Assembly: GCA_950295325.1 (NCBI GenBank)
Contig: OX485806.1
Span: 49,969,169 to 50,033,168 of the forward strand
Direction of reading: 5' to 3'
Length of the DNA stretch: 64,000 bases
From: Polytrichum commune
Taxonomy: Eukaryota; Streptophyta; Polytrichopsida; Polytrichales; Polytrichaceae
Shown here: piece by piece, positions 44,938 through 54,960 of the stretch
How positions within the stretch are numbered: position 1 is the stretch's first letter
Layout of the letters: each line of letters begins with the position of its first letter
Translations under genes and position numbers: made by a program
The notes under the pieces: generated by a model
Database searches by the model: none
Told to the model about the DNA's origin: nothing
The model's input: the letters and a program-made list of their open reading frames with translations, nothing else

Positions 44938-47900
44938 TATGAGGCCAAACCACCCACCCTTAAGCGTCCTAGTCCGGGTGAGGGAATGGATATCACATTC
45001 GTGTTCCCATAACTCCATCTTACCAACTTCGTAAAAATCCATTACATTTCCAATCAAAACTTGCACACCAATTTATTCCATAATACGAGTACAAACATTG
45101 AAAAATGCTCTTCTCTATTTATTCCCTTCTACCTACATTAATTACAATTCAACCCTCAAATCCCTACCAAAAGCTCCTCCCCTTATATTACCTTCTAATT
45201 TATATGAGGCCACCTGTTCTAATTCACTAGTGAGTGGAATCCCTAGTCTAATCCCTCTCCCCCTTCCTAATTTACTAGCCCATGCTCATAACCAACCCCC
45301 CTAACCGGCCCATAACCGGCCTCATGCCCGGTCCATACCTAGCCCGCTTCTCCGAGCTTAGCTCCTCACCAGTAACCAAATCAGTTAGCCTCAGCCAACG
45401 ATTCTAGCTGCTTTGAGCTTTGCTCCTCATCTTGTAACCAATTCAGTTTGCCTCGGCAGCGATTCCAGCTGCTATGAACTTAGCTCTTAACCAGTAACCA
45501 AATTAGGTAGCCTCGGCAGTGATTCCAGCTGCTCGAGCTTAGCTCCTCACCCTGTAACCAATTCAGGTAGTGTGAGCCCAAAAGGGTGCCCACATTTAGT
45601 CTTAGACCCTTGAAACGTTAGTTGATGCACTTTGAAGTAGCATGTTACTTCACAAAAATATAAAAAGAGTGAAATGTTAGTCTTAGAAGTACCATGTTGT
45701 AAGAGGCTAGGATGTGAGTTGTTATTGTGTTTTTACCTTCGGAAGGATTTGAGTGAATGAGGATAGGTAAGGAGAACTTGGATTGAGTAGTTAGTGAGTA
45801 GGCTAGTACAAATGGATGGAGACAACCAAAGTGACTCAAGAGGCAAGTGCATTCGAATTGGGATGAATGGAGGATCACATGGAGCGCACAAGTGGACCAC
45901 CTCATCATGGCCACTTAATGGGGAAGGCCCAAAGAATAATGCAAGGTGGAGGATAAGCAAATTCTCAAAGCACCAATCAAATCACAAGTTAAGCATCGTG
46001 GTTTGAATTAAGTGGTGAGCGACGATTTGGGAAAGTAAGGGGAGAAAGTTATGGTGGCGGAAAGCGAAGGAGGCTAAGTTTGGGTTGAAGCATCCCAAGT
46101 TTGGTAAAGTGTGGTAGGTAGAAAGCCAAGGCTAGTTAAATGTTCGAATTAGGATCCTTGTTGATCATTTGAGGGAGGAAGACTTAGAAGATAGGATTGG
46201 CGCCTACTAAGTAGGAGGAAATCTCAAGGGCTTATCGTGAGCCTTGAGGGTGCTCACCCCCTCAAGCTTACTATATAATCCCTCATTCTTCCCTCACTCA
46301 TCCTCTCTTTCCTTTGTGCTCCAAGGCACCCCACGAGTTATAAGTGTGGGTGTGGGAAGCCATATTGGAGCACATGTGTGTGCTTAGTTTTTAGTTTGAG
46401 AGCCAAGGCTTGTTAGCCTTGAAGAGGGCTTGACCTCTTGGTAGAATTAGTGTTGACGTGAAGGATTTTAAAGTTAATTCATGATTCCAATTTGTGGTAC
46501 TTAAAGTTCATGTTTTGAATACACGTGGTTGCAAGTTCCATGTTTAAGAGTTGAGCACTTGATGTTGTGATGAGTGCAGAAATATACTTGTGTGGATTAG
46601 TTAGTCTTAGTGAAGTTAGGAAATTCTCTCTCCCCCTCTCCTCTCTAGGATTTTAGGATTTTAGGATTAGAGAAGAATTGTGTGATTAGAAAGGGGTTGT
46701 TAGTAGAATTAGGGAAATTAGGTAGGAAGATTAGTTAAGGGCTTGAATAATTAGTGAGGTAGTTGGGGATTACAACTACAAAGTTGTGGGTTCATGAAGG
46801 AGCTGGGTTTATGAAGGAGCTGGGTTTGTTTAGTTAGAAAGTAAAGAGCTGGGTTTATGAAGGACCTGGGTTTGTTTAGTTAGAAGCTAAGGAGCTGGGT
46901 TCATGAAGGACCTGGGTTTATGAAGGACCTGGGTTTGTTTAGTTAGAAGCTAAGAAGCTGGGTTTATGAAGGAGCTAGGTTTATGTAATTAGAAAGTAAA
47001 GAGATGGGTTCATGAAGGAGCTTAGTAGATAGCCTACCTAATTAGCTCATAGACAAGTAGTTAGTTACATTATGCTAGTTAGTGTTATGTGTGGCTTTCA
47101 CAAGTAAATGTATTTGAGATTGACTATAGAGAATAGTGTTTTTTTAACACTTGCATCCTCTCTTTAAAAATAAACCACGTGCACAACTTAATGGAGAATG
47201 TGGAGCACTCTCGCGATGGCAAGACAAAGGAAGCAAAGACCAAAGGTGCGAGGGAGAGATTGACATAAGTCACATAAGTATTTCTTAATACTTAAAGGCT
47301 TATGTACGGTATGGAGACACCAAGTGAGACCTCTTATAGTAGCGATACGGAATACACAAGTGATAGTTCAAGTGGTAGTATAGAGTCAACGGCACGGACT
47401 CCATTTAGGAGAGGGATATCCTTAAGGGCTTGTGTAGCTAAAGCAGCCGGATGGACGTTAGAAGCAAACAAAGACAAAATAGCACCCGAGCATAAGGAGG
47501 TTAAAATAACATAGTTAACTTGTGCATTCTCCACATACGTATTGAAATCGTACATTGAGTTGTTAAAAGTGAAATTCCAGTTAAATCCAAGACCACTTGA
47601 AGGGTGAACCTTGTACTATGGACTCATCCAAGTCCAAATCCAATACCGCGGAGGAATGTGAGCCCAAACCCACTACTCGGACTACGGACGCTTAAGGGTG
47701 GGGGGTTTGGCCTCACAGGTAGCCTTGGCAGCGATTCCAACTGCTACGATTCCAGCTGCTTGAGCTTAGCTCCTCACCCTGTAACCAATTCAATCTGCCT
47801 CGGCAACGATTCCAGCTGCTACGAGCTTAGCTCTTAACCAGTAATTAAATGAGTTAGCCTCGGCTTCGGCCAGCTCCTCCCGAGCTTCTTGAACTCCCCC

Positions 47901-48277
47901 TTGCTCCACACCAAAAGAAGAGAGAGACACACAAAAACTAAGAGGGCTTAACCCCTCACCTCTTCCCTACTTAATAGGACCTTATCTTATCCACTAAACC
48001 CTCACCCCCTAAACCAACACGAACATGTCTTCAATCAAACGTTTAAACCCAAGGCCATTCCCCTTGCCTCATCACACAACACTCATTTAATCAAACCAAC
48101 TCCTAACGCCACTAAGCTTCTAATTACCCACACAAAATAAGCCTAAGGCCTAAAACATGACTCCACACCAAACCTCACTCTTTTTAATACTTTTAATTGT
48201 TTTAATAACAACTTCAAATGCAACTCTAAGTAAATTCTAAACATAAAACAAATATGAGCAACCATTTTGGGCTCATA
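44938..48277 (-). mobile_element. Solo LTR (LTR-C) in the old copia, target duplication CTCAC, split by LTR-B
   Basis: On the minus strand it starts TATGAGCCCAAAATGG at 48277 and ends GGCCTCATA at 44938, flanked by CTCAC at 44933-44937 and 48278-48282. Without the nested LTR-B and its duplication it is about 1188 bp. Its first 330 bp closely match LTR-A. Near its end it has the shared GGACGCTTAAGGGTGG motif. Between them are about six 60-bp tandem units with GCCTCGGCAGCGATTCCAGC and AGCTCCTCACCCTGTAACCA (45340-45570 and 47718-47875). Confidence 0.85.
45571..47717 (+). mobile_element. Solo LTR (LTR-B) nested in LTR-C, target duplication GGTAG
   Basis: 2147 bp, TGTGAGCCCAAAAGGGTGCC at the start and GGGTTTGGCCTCACA at the end, flanked by GGTAG at 45566-45570 and 47718-47722. 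It has TATAAAAAG near 45658, a TATATAA near 46270 and an array of GGAGCTGGGTTTATGAAGGA units at 46780-47030. The frame at 47302-47514 (SETSYSSDTEYTSDSSSGS) recalls Ser-rich leader sequence and has a relative in LTR-A near 32420-32600 (RGISARACVAK); I do not call it a gene. Confidence 0.85.
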
Positions 48278-48282
48278 CTCAC

Positions 48283-48427
48283 TCTTGGATTTGAGCACAT
48301 ACACCCAAATCTTGCGATAAAAATCGTCAATGAAAGTGAGAAAATACCCTGCGCCTCTGATGGATGGCGTTTATATCGGCCCGCATATGTTGGAATGCAC
48401 AAGCTCCAAGATCTTCGTGGAGCGGGT
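48283..48427 (-). pseudogene. Old copia element: integrase core piece between two insertions
   Basis: On the minus strand it reads ILELVHSNICGPI, ASIRGAGYFLTFIDDFYRKIWVYVLKSK. The first catalytic Asp of the D,D35E triad (VHSD) is changed to Asn. It lies between the CTCAC site of LTR-C and the CGGGT site of the young copia, showing that both landed in one coding region. Confidence 0.9.
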
Positions 48428-48619
48428 TATTGGAAGGTAGTGTTAGGTTGCATCGGTGACATTGTCCCATATGGGTTGTCAAGGCTGGTCCTAACCTACA
48501 CATATAAATAAAGGCATAAGGGGAGGAGCTAATCACTCTCTCCATTGTATGCAACCATTGTGTATTGTGTTCTTGCTTCCTACGCTGATCTCTTTGCTTC
48601 TTCGTCTCATTTCTCAATA
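48428..48619 (+). repeat. 5' LTR of the young copia element
   Basis: 192 bp, TATTGGAAGG at the start, TTCTCAATA at the end. It differs from the 3' LTR by one base (CTTCGTCTC here, CTTCCTCTC there, at 48604). TATAAATA is at 48503-48510. Confidence 0.95.
48503..48510 (+). promoter_or_regulatory. TATA box in the 5' LTR
   Basis: TATAAATA in the middle of the LTR, in the right orientation to start the genomic transcript within the LTR. The CTCTCTCC pyrimidine patch about 40 bases downstream could be near the start site. Confidence 0.6.
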
Positions 48620-48633
48620 GGTTATGGGCCCAC
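48620..48633 (+). other. Primer binding site matching the anticodon arm of initiator tRNA-Met
   Basis: GGTTATGGGCCCAC lies directly after the LTR. It is complementary to the anticodon arm of plant initiator tRNA-Met (GTGGGCCCATAACC, CAU anticodon), not to its 3' end. Drosophila copia and yeast Ty5 use such an internal, half-tRNA primer. The match is from my knowledge of the tRNA sequence. Confidence 0.75.
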
Positions 48634-48860
48634 TTTGCTTTAGAGCTTAGAGATCAACTTAGGAAGAGGTAGGAGAGAGCCGGATCTGATCGGAGGCGAT
48701 TTGGAGGTGTTTCAAGCTTTTGGTGGAGTTTTGGAGTTTTGGAGCACTTTTGGAGCGCCTTGGAGCATTCTTGGACACTTGGACCAGCGTGGAGGACACC
48801 TTAGGTTGAGGTTCATTGTATCTTGAGTGTTTACGTGAGATCGATTCGCATTTTGAGGGT

Positions 48861-49796
48861 TTGAGGTGATTAGAGTTCCAAAAGGCTTAGTTGTGGCTTT
48901 TTGATGGTTATGTAGTTATTAAGCTTAGTTTTGGAGTGGAAAGGTGCTGACTTGAGAGATCCATCCATTCTATGCTTACTTTGAGGTGTTTTGAGTTCCA
49001 AAAGGCTTAGTTGTGGCTTTTTGATGGTTATCTAGTTATTTGGCTTAGTTTGGGAATGGAAAGGTGCTGACTTGAGAGATCCATCCATTCAAAACTAACT
49101 TTGAGGTGTTTTGAGTTCCAAAAGGCTTAGTTGTGGCTTTTTGATGGTTATGTAGTTATTAAGATTAGTTTTGGAGTGGAAAGGTGCTGACTTGAGAGAT
49201 CCATCCATTCTATGCTTACTTTGAGGTGTTTTGAGTTCCAAAAGGCTTAGTTGTGGCTTTTTGATGGTTATATAGTTATTAAGCTTAGTTTTGGAGTGGA
49301 AAGGTGCTGACTTGAGAGATCCATCCATCCTATGCTTACTTTGAGGTGTTTTGAGTTCCAAAAGGCTTAAGTATGGTTTTTTGATGGTTATGTAGTTATT
49401 AAGCTTAGTTTTGGAGTGGAAAGGTGCTGACTTGAGAGATCCATCCATTCTATGCTAACTTTGAGGTGTTTTGAGTTCCAAAAGGCTTAGGTGTGGCTTT
49501 TTGATGGTTATGTAGTTATTAAGCTTAGTTTTGGAGTGGAAAGGTGCTGACTTGAGAGATCCATCCATTCTATGCTTACTTTGAGGTGTTTTGAGTTCCA
49601 AAAGGCTTAGTTGTGGCGTTTTGATGGTTATATAGTTATTAAGCTTAGTTTTGGAGTGGAAAGGTGCTGACTTGAGAGATCCATCCATTCAAAACTAACT
49701 TTGAGGTGTTTTGAGTTCCAAAAGGCTTAGTTGTGGTTTTTTGATGGTTATATAGTTATTTGGCTTAGCTTTGGAGTGGAAAGGTGCTGACTTGAG
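48861..49796 (+). repeat. Eight 120-bp tandem repeats in the copia leader
   Basis: Units begin at 48861 and every 120 bases to 49701; the last is 96 bp. Each has TTGAGTTCCAAAAGGCTTAG, TTTTTGATGGTTAT, TAGTTATT, TGGAGTGGAAAGGTGCTGAC and GAGAGATCCATCCATTC. Two variant endings (TATGCTTACT and AAAACTAACT) and two middle forms (TTATTAAGCTTAG, TTATTTGGCTTAG) alternate, indicating mixing by recombination or slippage. As 120 is a multiple of three, one antisense frame stays open across units, but this is not a gene. Confidence 0.95.
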
Positions 49797-49910
49797 TGTG
49801 TGAGAACCTTGAATTAATTCCAAAGTTTAAAATCATTTTCTAAACTTCCTTGAGGGTTTCTAAGCCCTTGTACTACATTGAGTGAGTGGGAGCTTGCATT
49901 CGGTTTGAAA

Positions 49911-52900
49911 ATGGCTTCTAGGGAAAACGATGGACTTATATCGGTTGACAAGTTCGGTGGCGAGAACTTCAACCTCTATAAGTTCAAATTGGAGATGGCC
50001 ATGTCCACCAAAGATCTTTGGGAGATCGTGGATGGTTCGGAGTTGCCACCGCCTTCTACGGCGAGCGACGAAGTCAAGAAGGCGTACGAACGACGATGCA
50101 AGAAAGCCTTCGCCATCATTGCCATGAGTTTGGTGGACAAGGAGTTGGCGCACATCAAAGGATGCAAGGGACCCGCGGAAGCGTGGAAGACCTTGTGCAA
50201 CATCCACGAAACCAAAAGCTTGTCCAACATCTTGTTCATAAGGCGCAAGTTCTTCACCATCAAGATGGACGAGGGCGACGACATCCTCATGCACATCAAC
50301 AAGGTAAAATCTCTTGCGGACCAACTCACGTGCTTGGAGGTGCCTATGAAGGACGAGGACGTGGTCATGACCTTGCTCGATAGCCTACCACCCTCGTTCG
50401 AGCATTTGATCACCGCATTGGAGACGCGCCCCATTTCGGAGCTCAAGTTGGACTTCATCACCGCACGTCTCATGCACGAGGTGTCCAAGAGGAAGGAGAA
50501 GGAGCCTCAAGGCGACGATGCGGCCATGTTGTCCCGCCAACATCGAGCGTTCGACAACAACGAGAGGCGCGGCGACGGCCCGAGGTGCTACAATTGTGGT
50601 AAGTTGGGCCACATTGCTCGTAATTGTCGAATGAAACGCAAGGCGAACGCAAACATGGCAAGGGCGAGTGATGATTTTGCATTTGTAGCGAGAGATGGGG
50701 CGTCTAAAAGCTCCGCCACTAGATGGATCGTGGATTCGGGGGCCTCGCAACACATGACACCACATAAGCATTTTTTCGACACTTACGAACCCGTCACGGG
50801 TCGCAAAGTGTTTATGGGTGATAACGGCATGGTAGAGGCCGTAGGCAAAGGCTCTATACTAGTGGAAACGCGCGTGAAAGGCCGTGTGCGGAGCATTAGA
50901 ATGCACGACGTGCTTCATGTGCCGAAAATGCATTCCAACTTGCTTTCGGTGAGCAAGCTCATTTCGAGGGGTTTGAAAGTGCATTTCAACTCGTTGGGAT
51001 GCGTGGTGAGGGCAAGCAACGGCGAGATGTTGGGCGTGGCGTCGTTGGAGTCCAATTTGTACCAATTGGACACCAACGTGTTGAATGGGGCCGAAACGAG
51101 TTCTTTGGCGCATTCCGAGGCCAACTCCCATCCTTTGGAGCTTTGGCACAAGAGGTTGGGGCATCTCAACGCCAATAGCGTGAAAATGCTCCAAAGCATG
51201 GTGAGCGGGATGGACGTGGGAGCGGCGCAAGGCGACGTGCATTCCTTCGCATGCGAAGGATGTGTGGAGGGCAAACAAGCGAGGCGACCATTCTCCACGG
51301 ACGGAGGCACCCGCGCCACCAAGATCTTGGAGCTCGTGCATTCCGACGTGTGCGGGCCGATGAAAACGGCGTCCATTGGAGGCGCAAGGTATTTTCTCAC
51401 CTTCATTGACGATTTCTCACGCAAGATTTGGGTGTACGTGCTCAAGTCAAAGAAGGAGGTGTTGGCAAGGTTCAAAGAATGGAAAACCTTGGTGGAGAGG
51501 CAATCGGAGCACGTAGTGAAGGTTCTTAGGTCGGATAACGGGGGGGAATACATTTCAAAGGCATTTGATGATTTCTTGAGCAAACATGGCATTGCACGGC
51601 AAACCTCCTCACCTTACACGCCGCAACAAAACGGCGTGGCGGAGCGAGCCAACCGGACCATTGTGGAGATGGCACGGTCCATGATTCATGCCCAACGCCT
51701 CGGCCACGAATTTTGGGCGGAGGCGGTGTGCAATGCGGCGTACGTACGCAACCGGTGTCCGACCAAGGCGGTTGAAGGAATGACACCCGAGGAAGCGTGG
51801 AGCGGAAGGATGCCGCACGTGTCGCACATGCGGGTGTTCGGATGTGTGGCTTACGCGAAGGTGCCGGATCAAAGGCGAACGAAGTTGGATGCGAAGGGCG
51901 TCAAATGTTTGTTCCTCGGATATTGCGAAGGCACCAAGGCGTATCGGCTCATGTGCTTGGAGACGAAGAAAATCATCAAGAGTCCGGACGTGGTGTTTTT
52001 CGAAGACAAAACGCATTTGGAGGATTGTCCAAGTGGGAGAGTTGATGAAGTACCGACGGTGAAGGTGGACATATCTCCCAAATCGGAAGCGGAGGAGTTG
52101 GAGGCGAGCGGCGACGTTTCGGAGCCGGACGAGGAGGAGCCGAACATTGAGGACGAGTCGGAGGCCGAAGTACCGGCCGCGAAATCCACTCGTAGCGCGG
52201 AGGCATCGAAACTTAACGCCGGTAAGAAAACCGCAACCAAACCACCTCCACCACCGCAAGATGGCAATGAGACCATAGGCAATTCTAGGTATCCGGATAG
52301 GCCACGCAAACCTCTTGGGGAATGGTGGAAGAACCACATTCCGCAACCCGAAGACGATGAGCACGCAAACATAGCAATGGTTGGGGAACCTAGAAACTTG
52401 AGAGAAGCATTTGAATCGAGTGATGCGAGCGAGTGGGAGTCGGCTATGCAAGAGGAGTACGAATCTCTCATAGCCAACGCCACGTGGGAGTTGGTTCCAT
52501 TGCCGAAGGGCCGCAAGGCCGTGAAATGCAAGTGGGTGTTTCGCACGAAGAAGGATGCCAACGGTATGGTAGTTCGGTTTAAAGCGAGGTTGGTGGCCAA
52601 GGGGTGCTCGCAAGTGGAAGGTGTGGATTTCGGCGAGACTTTCGCACCCGTGGCCAAATTCAACACCATTAGGGTCATCCTCGCAATGGCGGCGGCCATG
52701 GGCTTGGAGATACATCAAATGGACGTCAAGACCGCATTTTTGAACGGCGAATTGCACGTGGTCATCTACATGGAGGAACCGGAGGGGTTTGTCCAAAAAG
52801 GCCGAGAGCACCTCGTATGCAAGTTGGGGAAATCGCTCTACGGATTAAAGCAATCCGGACGAGCGTGGTACGAGTGCATTCACATATTCTTTGTGAACAA

Positions 52901-53954
52901 AGGCTTTACGAGGAGCCATGCGGACCACTCGTTGTACGTGTTACAAACTTGCCACTACATTGTGATCGTAATCATATATGTAGACGACCTCATCATCTTG
53001 GCAAGCAACGTGGACGTGATCAACGAGTTGAAATCTAGCCTCGATAAGGAGTTCGAGATGAGCGACCTCGGCGAGTTGCATTTCTTCCTCGGAGTCCATT
53101 TCGAGCGGGATAGGAGGACGCGCACCATCACCATGCATCAACGAAGCTACATCGAAACCATTTTGGAGCGATTCGGCATGAGTGATTGCAAGCCCATCTC
53201 TACCCCGCTCGATACCAAGACCTCATTGGCAAAGCTTTCGGAGGAGGAATACGAGGAGCATTCACACGAAATGAAGGACATTCCGTACCAAAGGGCGGTC
53301 GGGTCGTTGATGTACGCAATGGTGGCCACAAGACCGGACCTCGCATTCGCGGTAAGCGTGGTAAGTCGGTTTATGTCGGAACCGGGTCCGATGCATTGGA
53401 TGGCCGTGAAACGAATTATGCGATACTTGAAAGGCACCATTGATATGAGGTTGCGCATCGGAGGACAACACATAAACCTTAAAGGTTATTCGGATGCGGA
53501 TTGGGCCGGCGATGTGGAAAACCGAAGGTCTACCTCCGGATACGTTTTCTTCGTTGGAGACGGGGCCGTGACGTGGAATAGCAAACGACAACAAACGGTG
53601 GCTCAATCCACAATGGAGGCGGAGTACATGGCCATGAACCGATGCACGAGGGAGGCCATTTGGCTAAGGCAACTAATGGAGGATGTAGGTTGTGCACAAG
53701 AGGAGGCGACAACCATGATGTGCGACAACCAAGGTTCTATGGCATTAGCTAAGAACCCAACCAACCATGATAGGTCAAAACATATAGATGTGCAACACCA
53801 TTTTATTAGAGAGAAAATTGAAAACAATGTTGTAGAGCTAGAATATTGTCCAACGCAATATATGGTAGCGGATATTCTTACAAAGGCTTTAACGAGGGAT
53901 AGGCATGAGATGTTAAGTGAAATAATGGGGTTGGAGTACAATGCCACCTCGTAA
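49911..53954 (+). CDS. Copia gag-pol polyprotein, intact
   Basis: An uninterrupted 1347-residue frame, close to the usual size of copia polyproteins. I chose the ATG at 49911 (MASRENDGLISVDKFGGENF) because the frame upstream lacks another ATG and homologues start with this phrase. Order: gag (1-220), zinc knuckle C-x2-C-x4-H-x4-C (226-239), protease with VDSGAS (Asp 275), integrase with its H-H-C-C finger (LWHKRLGH, CEGC) and D479, D542, E578 (exactly 35 residues between the last two), RT with YVDD at 1023-1026, and RNase H with DADW (1195-1198), EAEYM and CDN. Integrase before RT defines copia. All visible catalytic residues are present. GC is higher than in the flanks. Confidence 0.97.
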   Translation: MASRENDGLISVDKFGGENFNLYKFKLEMAMSTKDLWEIVDGSELPPPSTASDEVKKAYERRCKKAFAIIAMSLVDKELAHIKGCKGPAEAWKTLCNIHETKSLSNILFIRRKFFTIKMDEGDDILMHINKVKSLADQLTCLEVPMKDEDVVMTLLDSLPPSFEHLITALETRPISELKLDFITARLMHEVSKRKEKEPQGDDAAMLSRQHRAFDNNERRGDGPRCYNCGKLGHIARNCRMKRKANANMARASDDFAFVARDGASKSSATRWIVDSGASQHMTPHKHFFDTYEPVTGRKVFMGDNGMVEAVGKGSILVETRVKGRVRSIRMHDVLHVPKMHSNLLSVSKLISRGLKVHFNSLGCVVRASNGEMLGVASLESNLYQLDTNVLNGAETSSLAHSEANSHPLELWHKRLGHLNANSVKMLQSMVSGMDVGAAQGDVHSFACEGCVEGKQARRPFSTDGGTRATKILELVHSDVCGPMKTASIGGARYFLTFIDDFSRKIWVYVLKSKKEVLARFKEWKTLVERQSEHVVKVLRSDNGGEYISKAFDDFLSKHGIARQTSSPYTPQQNGVAERANRTIVEMARSMIHAQRLGHEFWAEAVCNAAYVRNRCPTKAVEGMTPEEAWSGRMPHVSHMRVFGCVAYAKVPDQRRTKLDAKGVKCLFLGYCEGTKAYRLMCLETKKIIKSPDVVFFEDKTHLEDCPSGRVDEVPTVKVDISPKSEAEELEASGDVSEPDEEEPNIEDESEAEVPAAKSTRSAEASKLNAGKKTATKPPPPPQDGNETIGNSRYPDRPRKPLGEWWKNHIPQPEDDEHANIAMVGEPRNLREAFESSDASEWESAMQEEYESLIANATWELVPLPKGRKAVKCKWVFRTKKDANGMVVRFKARLVAKGCSQVEGVDFGETFAPVAKFNTIRVILAMAAAMGLEIHQMDVKTAFLNGELHVVIYMEEPEGFVQKGREHLVCKLGKSLYGLKQSGRAWYECIHIFFVNKGFTRSHADHSLYVLQTCHYIVIVIIYVDDLIILASNVDVINELKSSLDKEFEMSDLGELHFFLGVHFERDRRTRTITMHQRSYIETILERFGMSDCKPISTPLDTKTSLAKLSEEEYEEHSHEMKDIPYQRAVGSLMYAMVATRPDLAFAVSVVSRFMSEPGPMHWMAVKRIMRYLKGTIDMRLRIGGQHINLKGYSDADWAGDVENRRSTSGYVFFVGDGAVTWNSKRQQTVAQSTMEAEYMAMNRCTREAIWLRQLMEDVGCAQEEATTMMCDNQGSMALAKNPTNHDRSKHIDVQHHFIREKIENNVVELEYCPTQYMVADILTKALTRDRHEMLSEIMGLEYNATS

Positions 53955-53962
53955 AGTGGGAG
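53951..53962 (+). other. Polypurine tract of the young copia
   Basis: GTAAAGTGGGAG abuts the 3' LTR and overlaps the stop codon, the normal plus-strand primer position. A comparable CAAAGTGGGAG marks the copia fragment near 8600. Confidence 0.85.
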
Positions 53963-54154
53963 TATTGGAAGGTAGTGTTAGGTTGCATCGGTGACATTGT
54001 CCCATATGGGTTGTCAAGGCTGGTCCTAACCTACACATATAAATAAAGGCATAAGGGGAGGAGCTAATCACTCTCTCCATTGTATGCAACCATTGTGTAT
54101 TGTGTTCTTGCTTCCTACGCTGATCTCTTTGCTTCTTCCTCTCATTTCTCAATA
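53963..54154 (+). repeat. 3' LTR of the young copia element
   Basis: 192 bp, identical to the 5' LTR except for one base. TATAAATA is at 54038-54045. It is followed by the second CGGGT. Confidence 0.95.
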
Positions 54155-54159
54155 CGGGT

Positions 54160-54650
54160 GCCTCCGTCCGTGGCGAATGGTTGCCTTGTTTGCTTGCCTT
54201 GGACACATTATTCACACGTGAACAAATGTACATCGTTCTGCACCGCTTGCACATGCATTCCGCTTACCATGCTTTGAAGCGTTTTCATGCTATTGGTGTT
54301 GAGATGCCCCAACCTCTTGTGCCAAATCTTCAAAAAATGCAAGTTGGCCTCAGAATGGGCCAAAGAACTCGTTACGGCCCCATTCATCACATTGGTGTCC
54401 AATTGGTACAAATTGGACTCCAATGAAGCTACGGCCAACATCTCGCCGTTGCTTGCCTTCACTATGCATCCCAATGAGTTGAAATACACCTTCAAACCCC
54501 TCGAAATGAGTTTGCTCTTTGAAAGTAAGTTGGAATGCAAGTTGGGCATATGAAGCACGTCGTGCATTCTAATGCTCCGTGCATGACCCTTCATATGTGT
54601 TTCCACTAGTATAGAGCCTTTGCCTACGGCTTCTACCACACCGTAACACC
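54160..54650 (-). pseudogene. Old copia element: protease end to integrase finger piece
   Basis: The minus-strand frame reads GVVEAVGKGSILVETHMKGHARSIRMHDVLHMPNLHSNLLSKSKLISRGLKVYF, then LESNLYQLDTNV, IWHKRLGHLNTNSMK and CVQGKQARQPFATDGG up to the young element's target site. It matches the young protein from about residue 308. The homology stops near 54645, before the protease active site, where unrelated sequence begins: the 5' part and the 5' LTR are lost. Confidence 0.9.
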
Positions 54651-54960
54651 ATAGCAGGTTCGCCACCTGCCACATGAATATTTAATCTTTTTGAAAAAAT
54701 AAAGTTCGCATTCCAAAAATAGATTTTTTTTGAAATTTGTCTTCTCAGTTATTGGATTAAAAATCATTCGTGTTTAGGGTGGGAAAGATGTGCAAAAATT
54801 TCATCCTAATTTTGTTTATCATCCATTTATGGCGGCCCAACTTGTTTAAACCTAAGTCATTATCCTAATCTTGCTTAAGTACTTTCCCTTAAGTTGTTGT
54901 AGTGTGTATTTTTTTGCCCTTTCCACTCTTGTATGTATTTCTATCTTCTTGTGCTTGTGT
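54651..54960. other. No gene seen
   Basis: AT-rich sequence between the truncated old copia and the pogo-like element. Terminal repeats of the latter were not identified here. Confidence 0.4.

Larger units (their letters stand above)
48428..54154 (+). mobile_element. Young full-length Ty1/copia element, target duplication CGGGT
   Basis: A complete 5727-bp element: 5' LTR, primer site, tandem-repeat leader, gag-pol frame, polypurine tract and 3' LTR. It is flanked by CGGGT at 48423-48427 and 54155-54159, inside the integrase region of the old minus-strand copia of the same family. The LTRs differ at one of 192 positions and the polyprotein is open, so insertion is recent in evolutionary terms. 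Termini are TATTGG...CAATA, a TA...TA type, unlike the usual TG...CA. Activity itself cannot be judged from sequence. Confidence 0.95.

Noticed and set aside
47302-47514. Ser/Thr-rich 70-codon frame as a gene in LTR-B
   Set aside because: A diverged relative exists in LTR-A, but both lie inside solo LTRs; it is more simply conserved LTR or leader sequence.
49095-49688. Antisense frames encoding perfect 40-residue repeats (MDGSLKSAPFHSK...)
   Set aside because: They are the reverse reading of the 120-bp copia leader repeats; the period is a multiple of three, so one frame stays open by arithmetic. No independent support.
50915-52811. Long minus-strand frames of 225, 400 and 276 codons
   Set aside because: They lie antisense to the intact copia polyprotein, whose GC-rich codons leave the opposite strand open. 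Composition is His/Arg-biased and no motif is seen.
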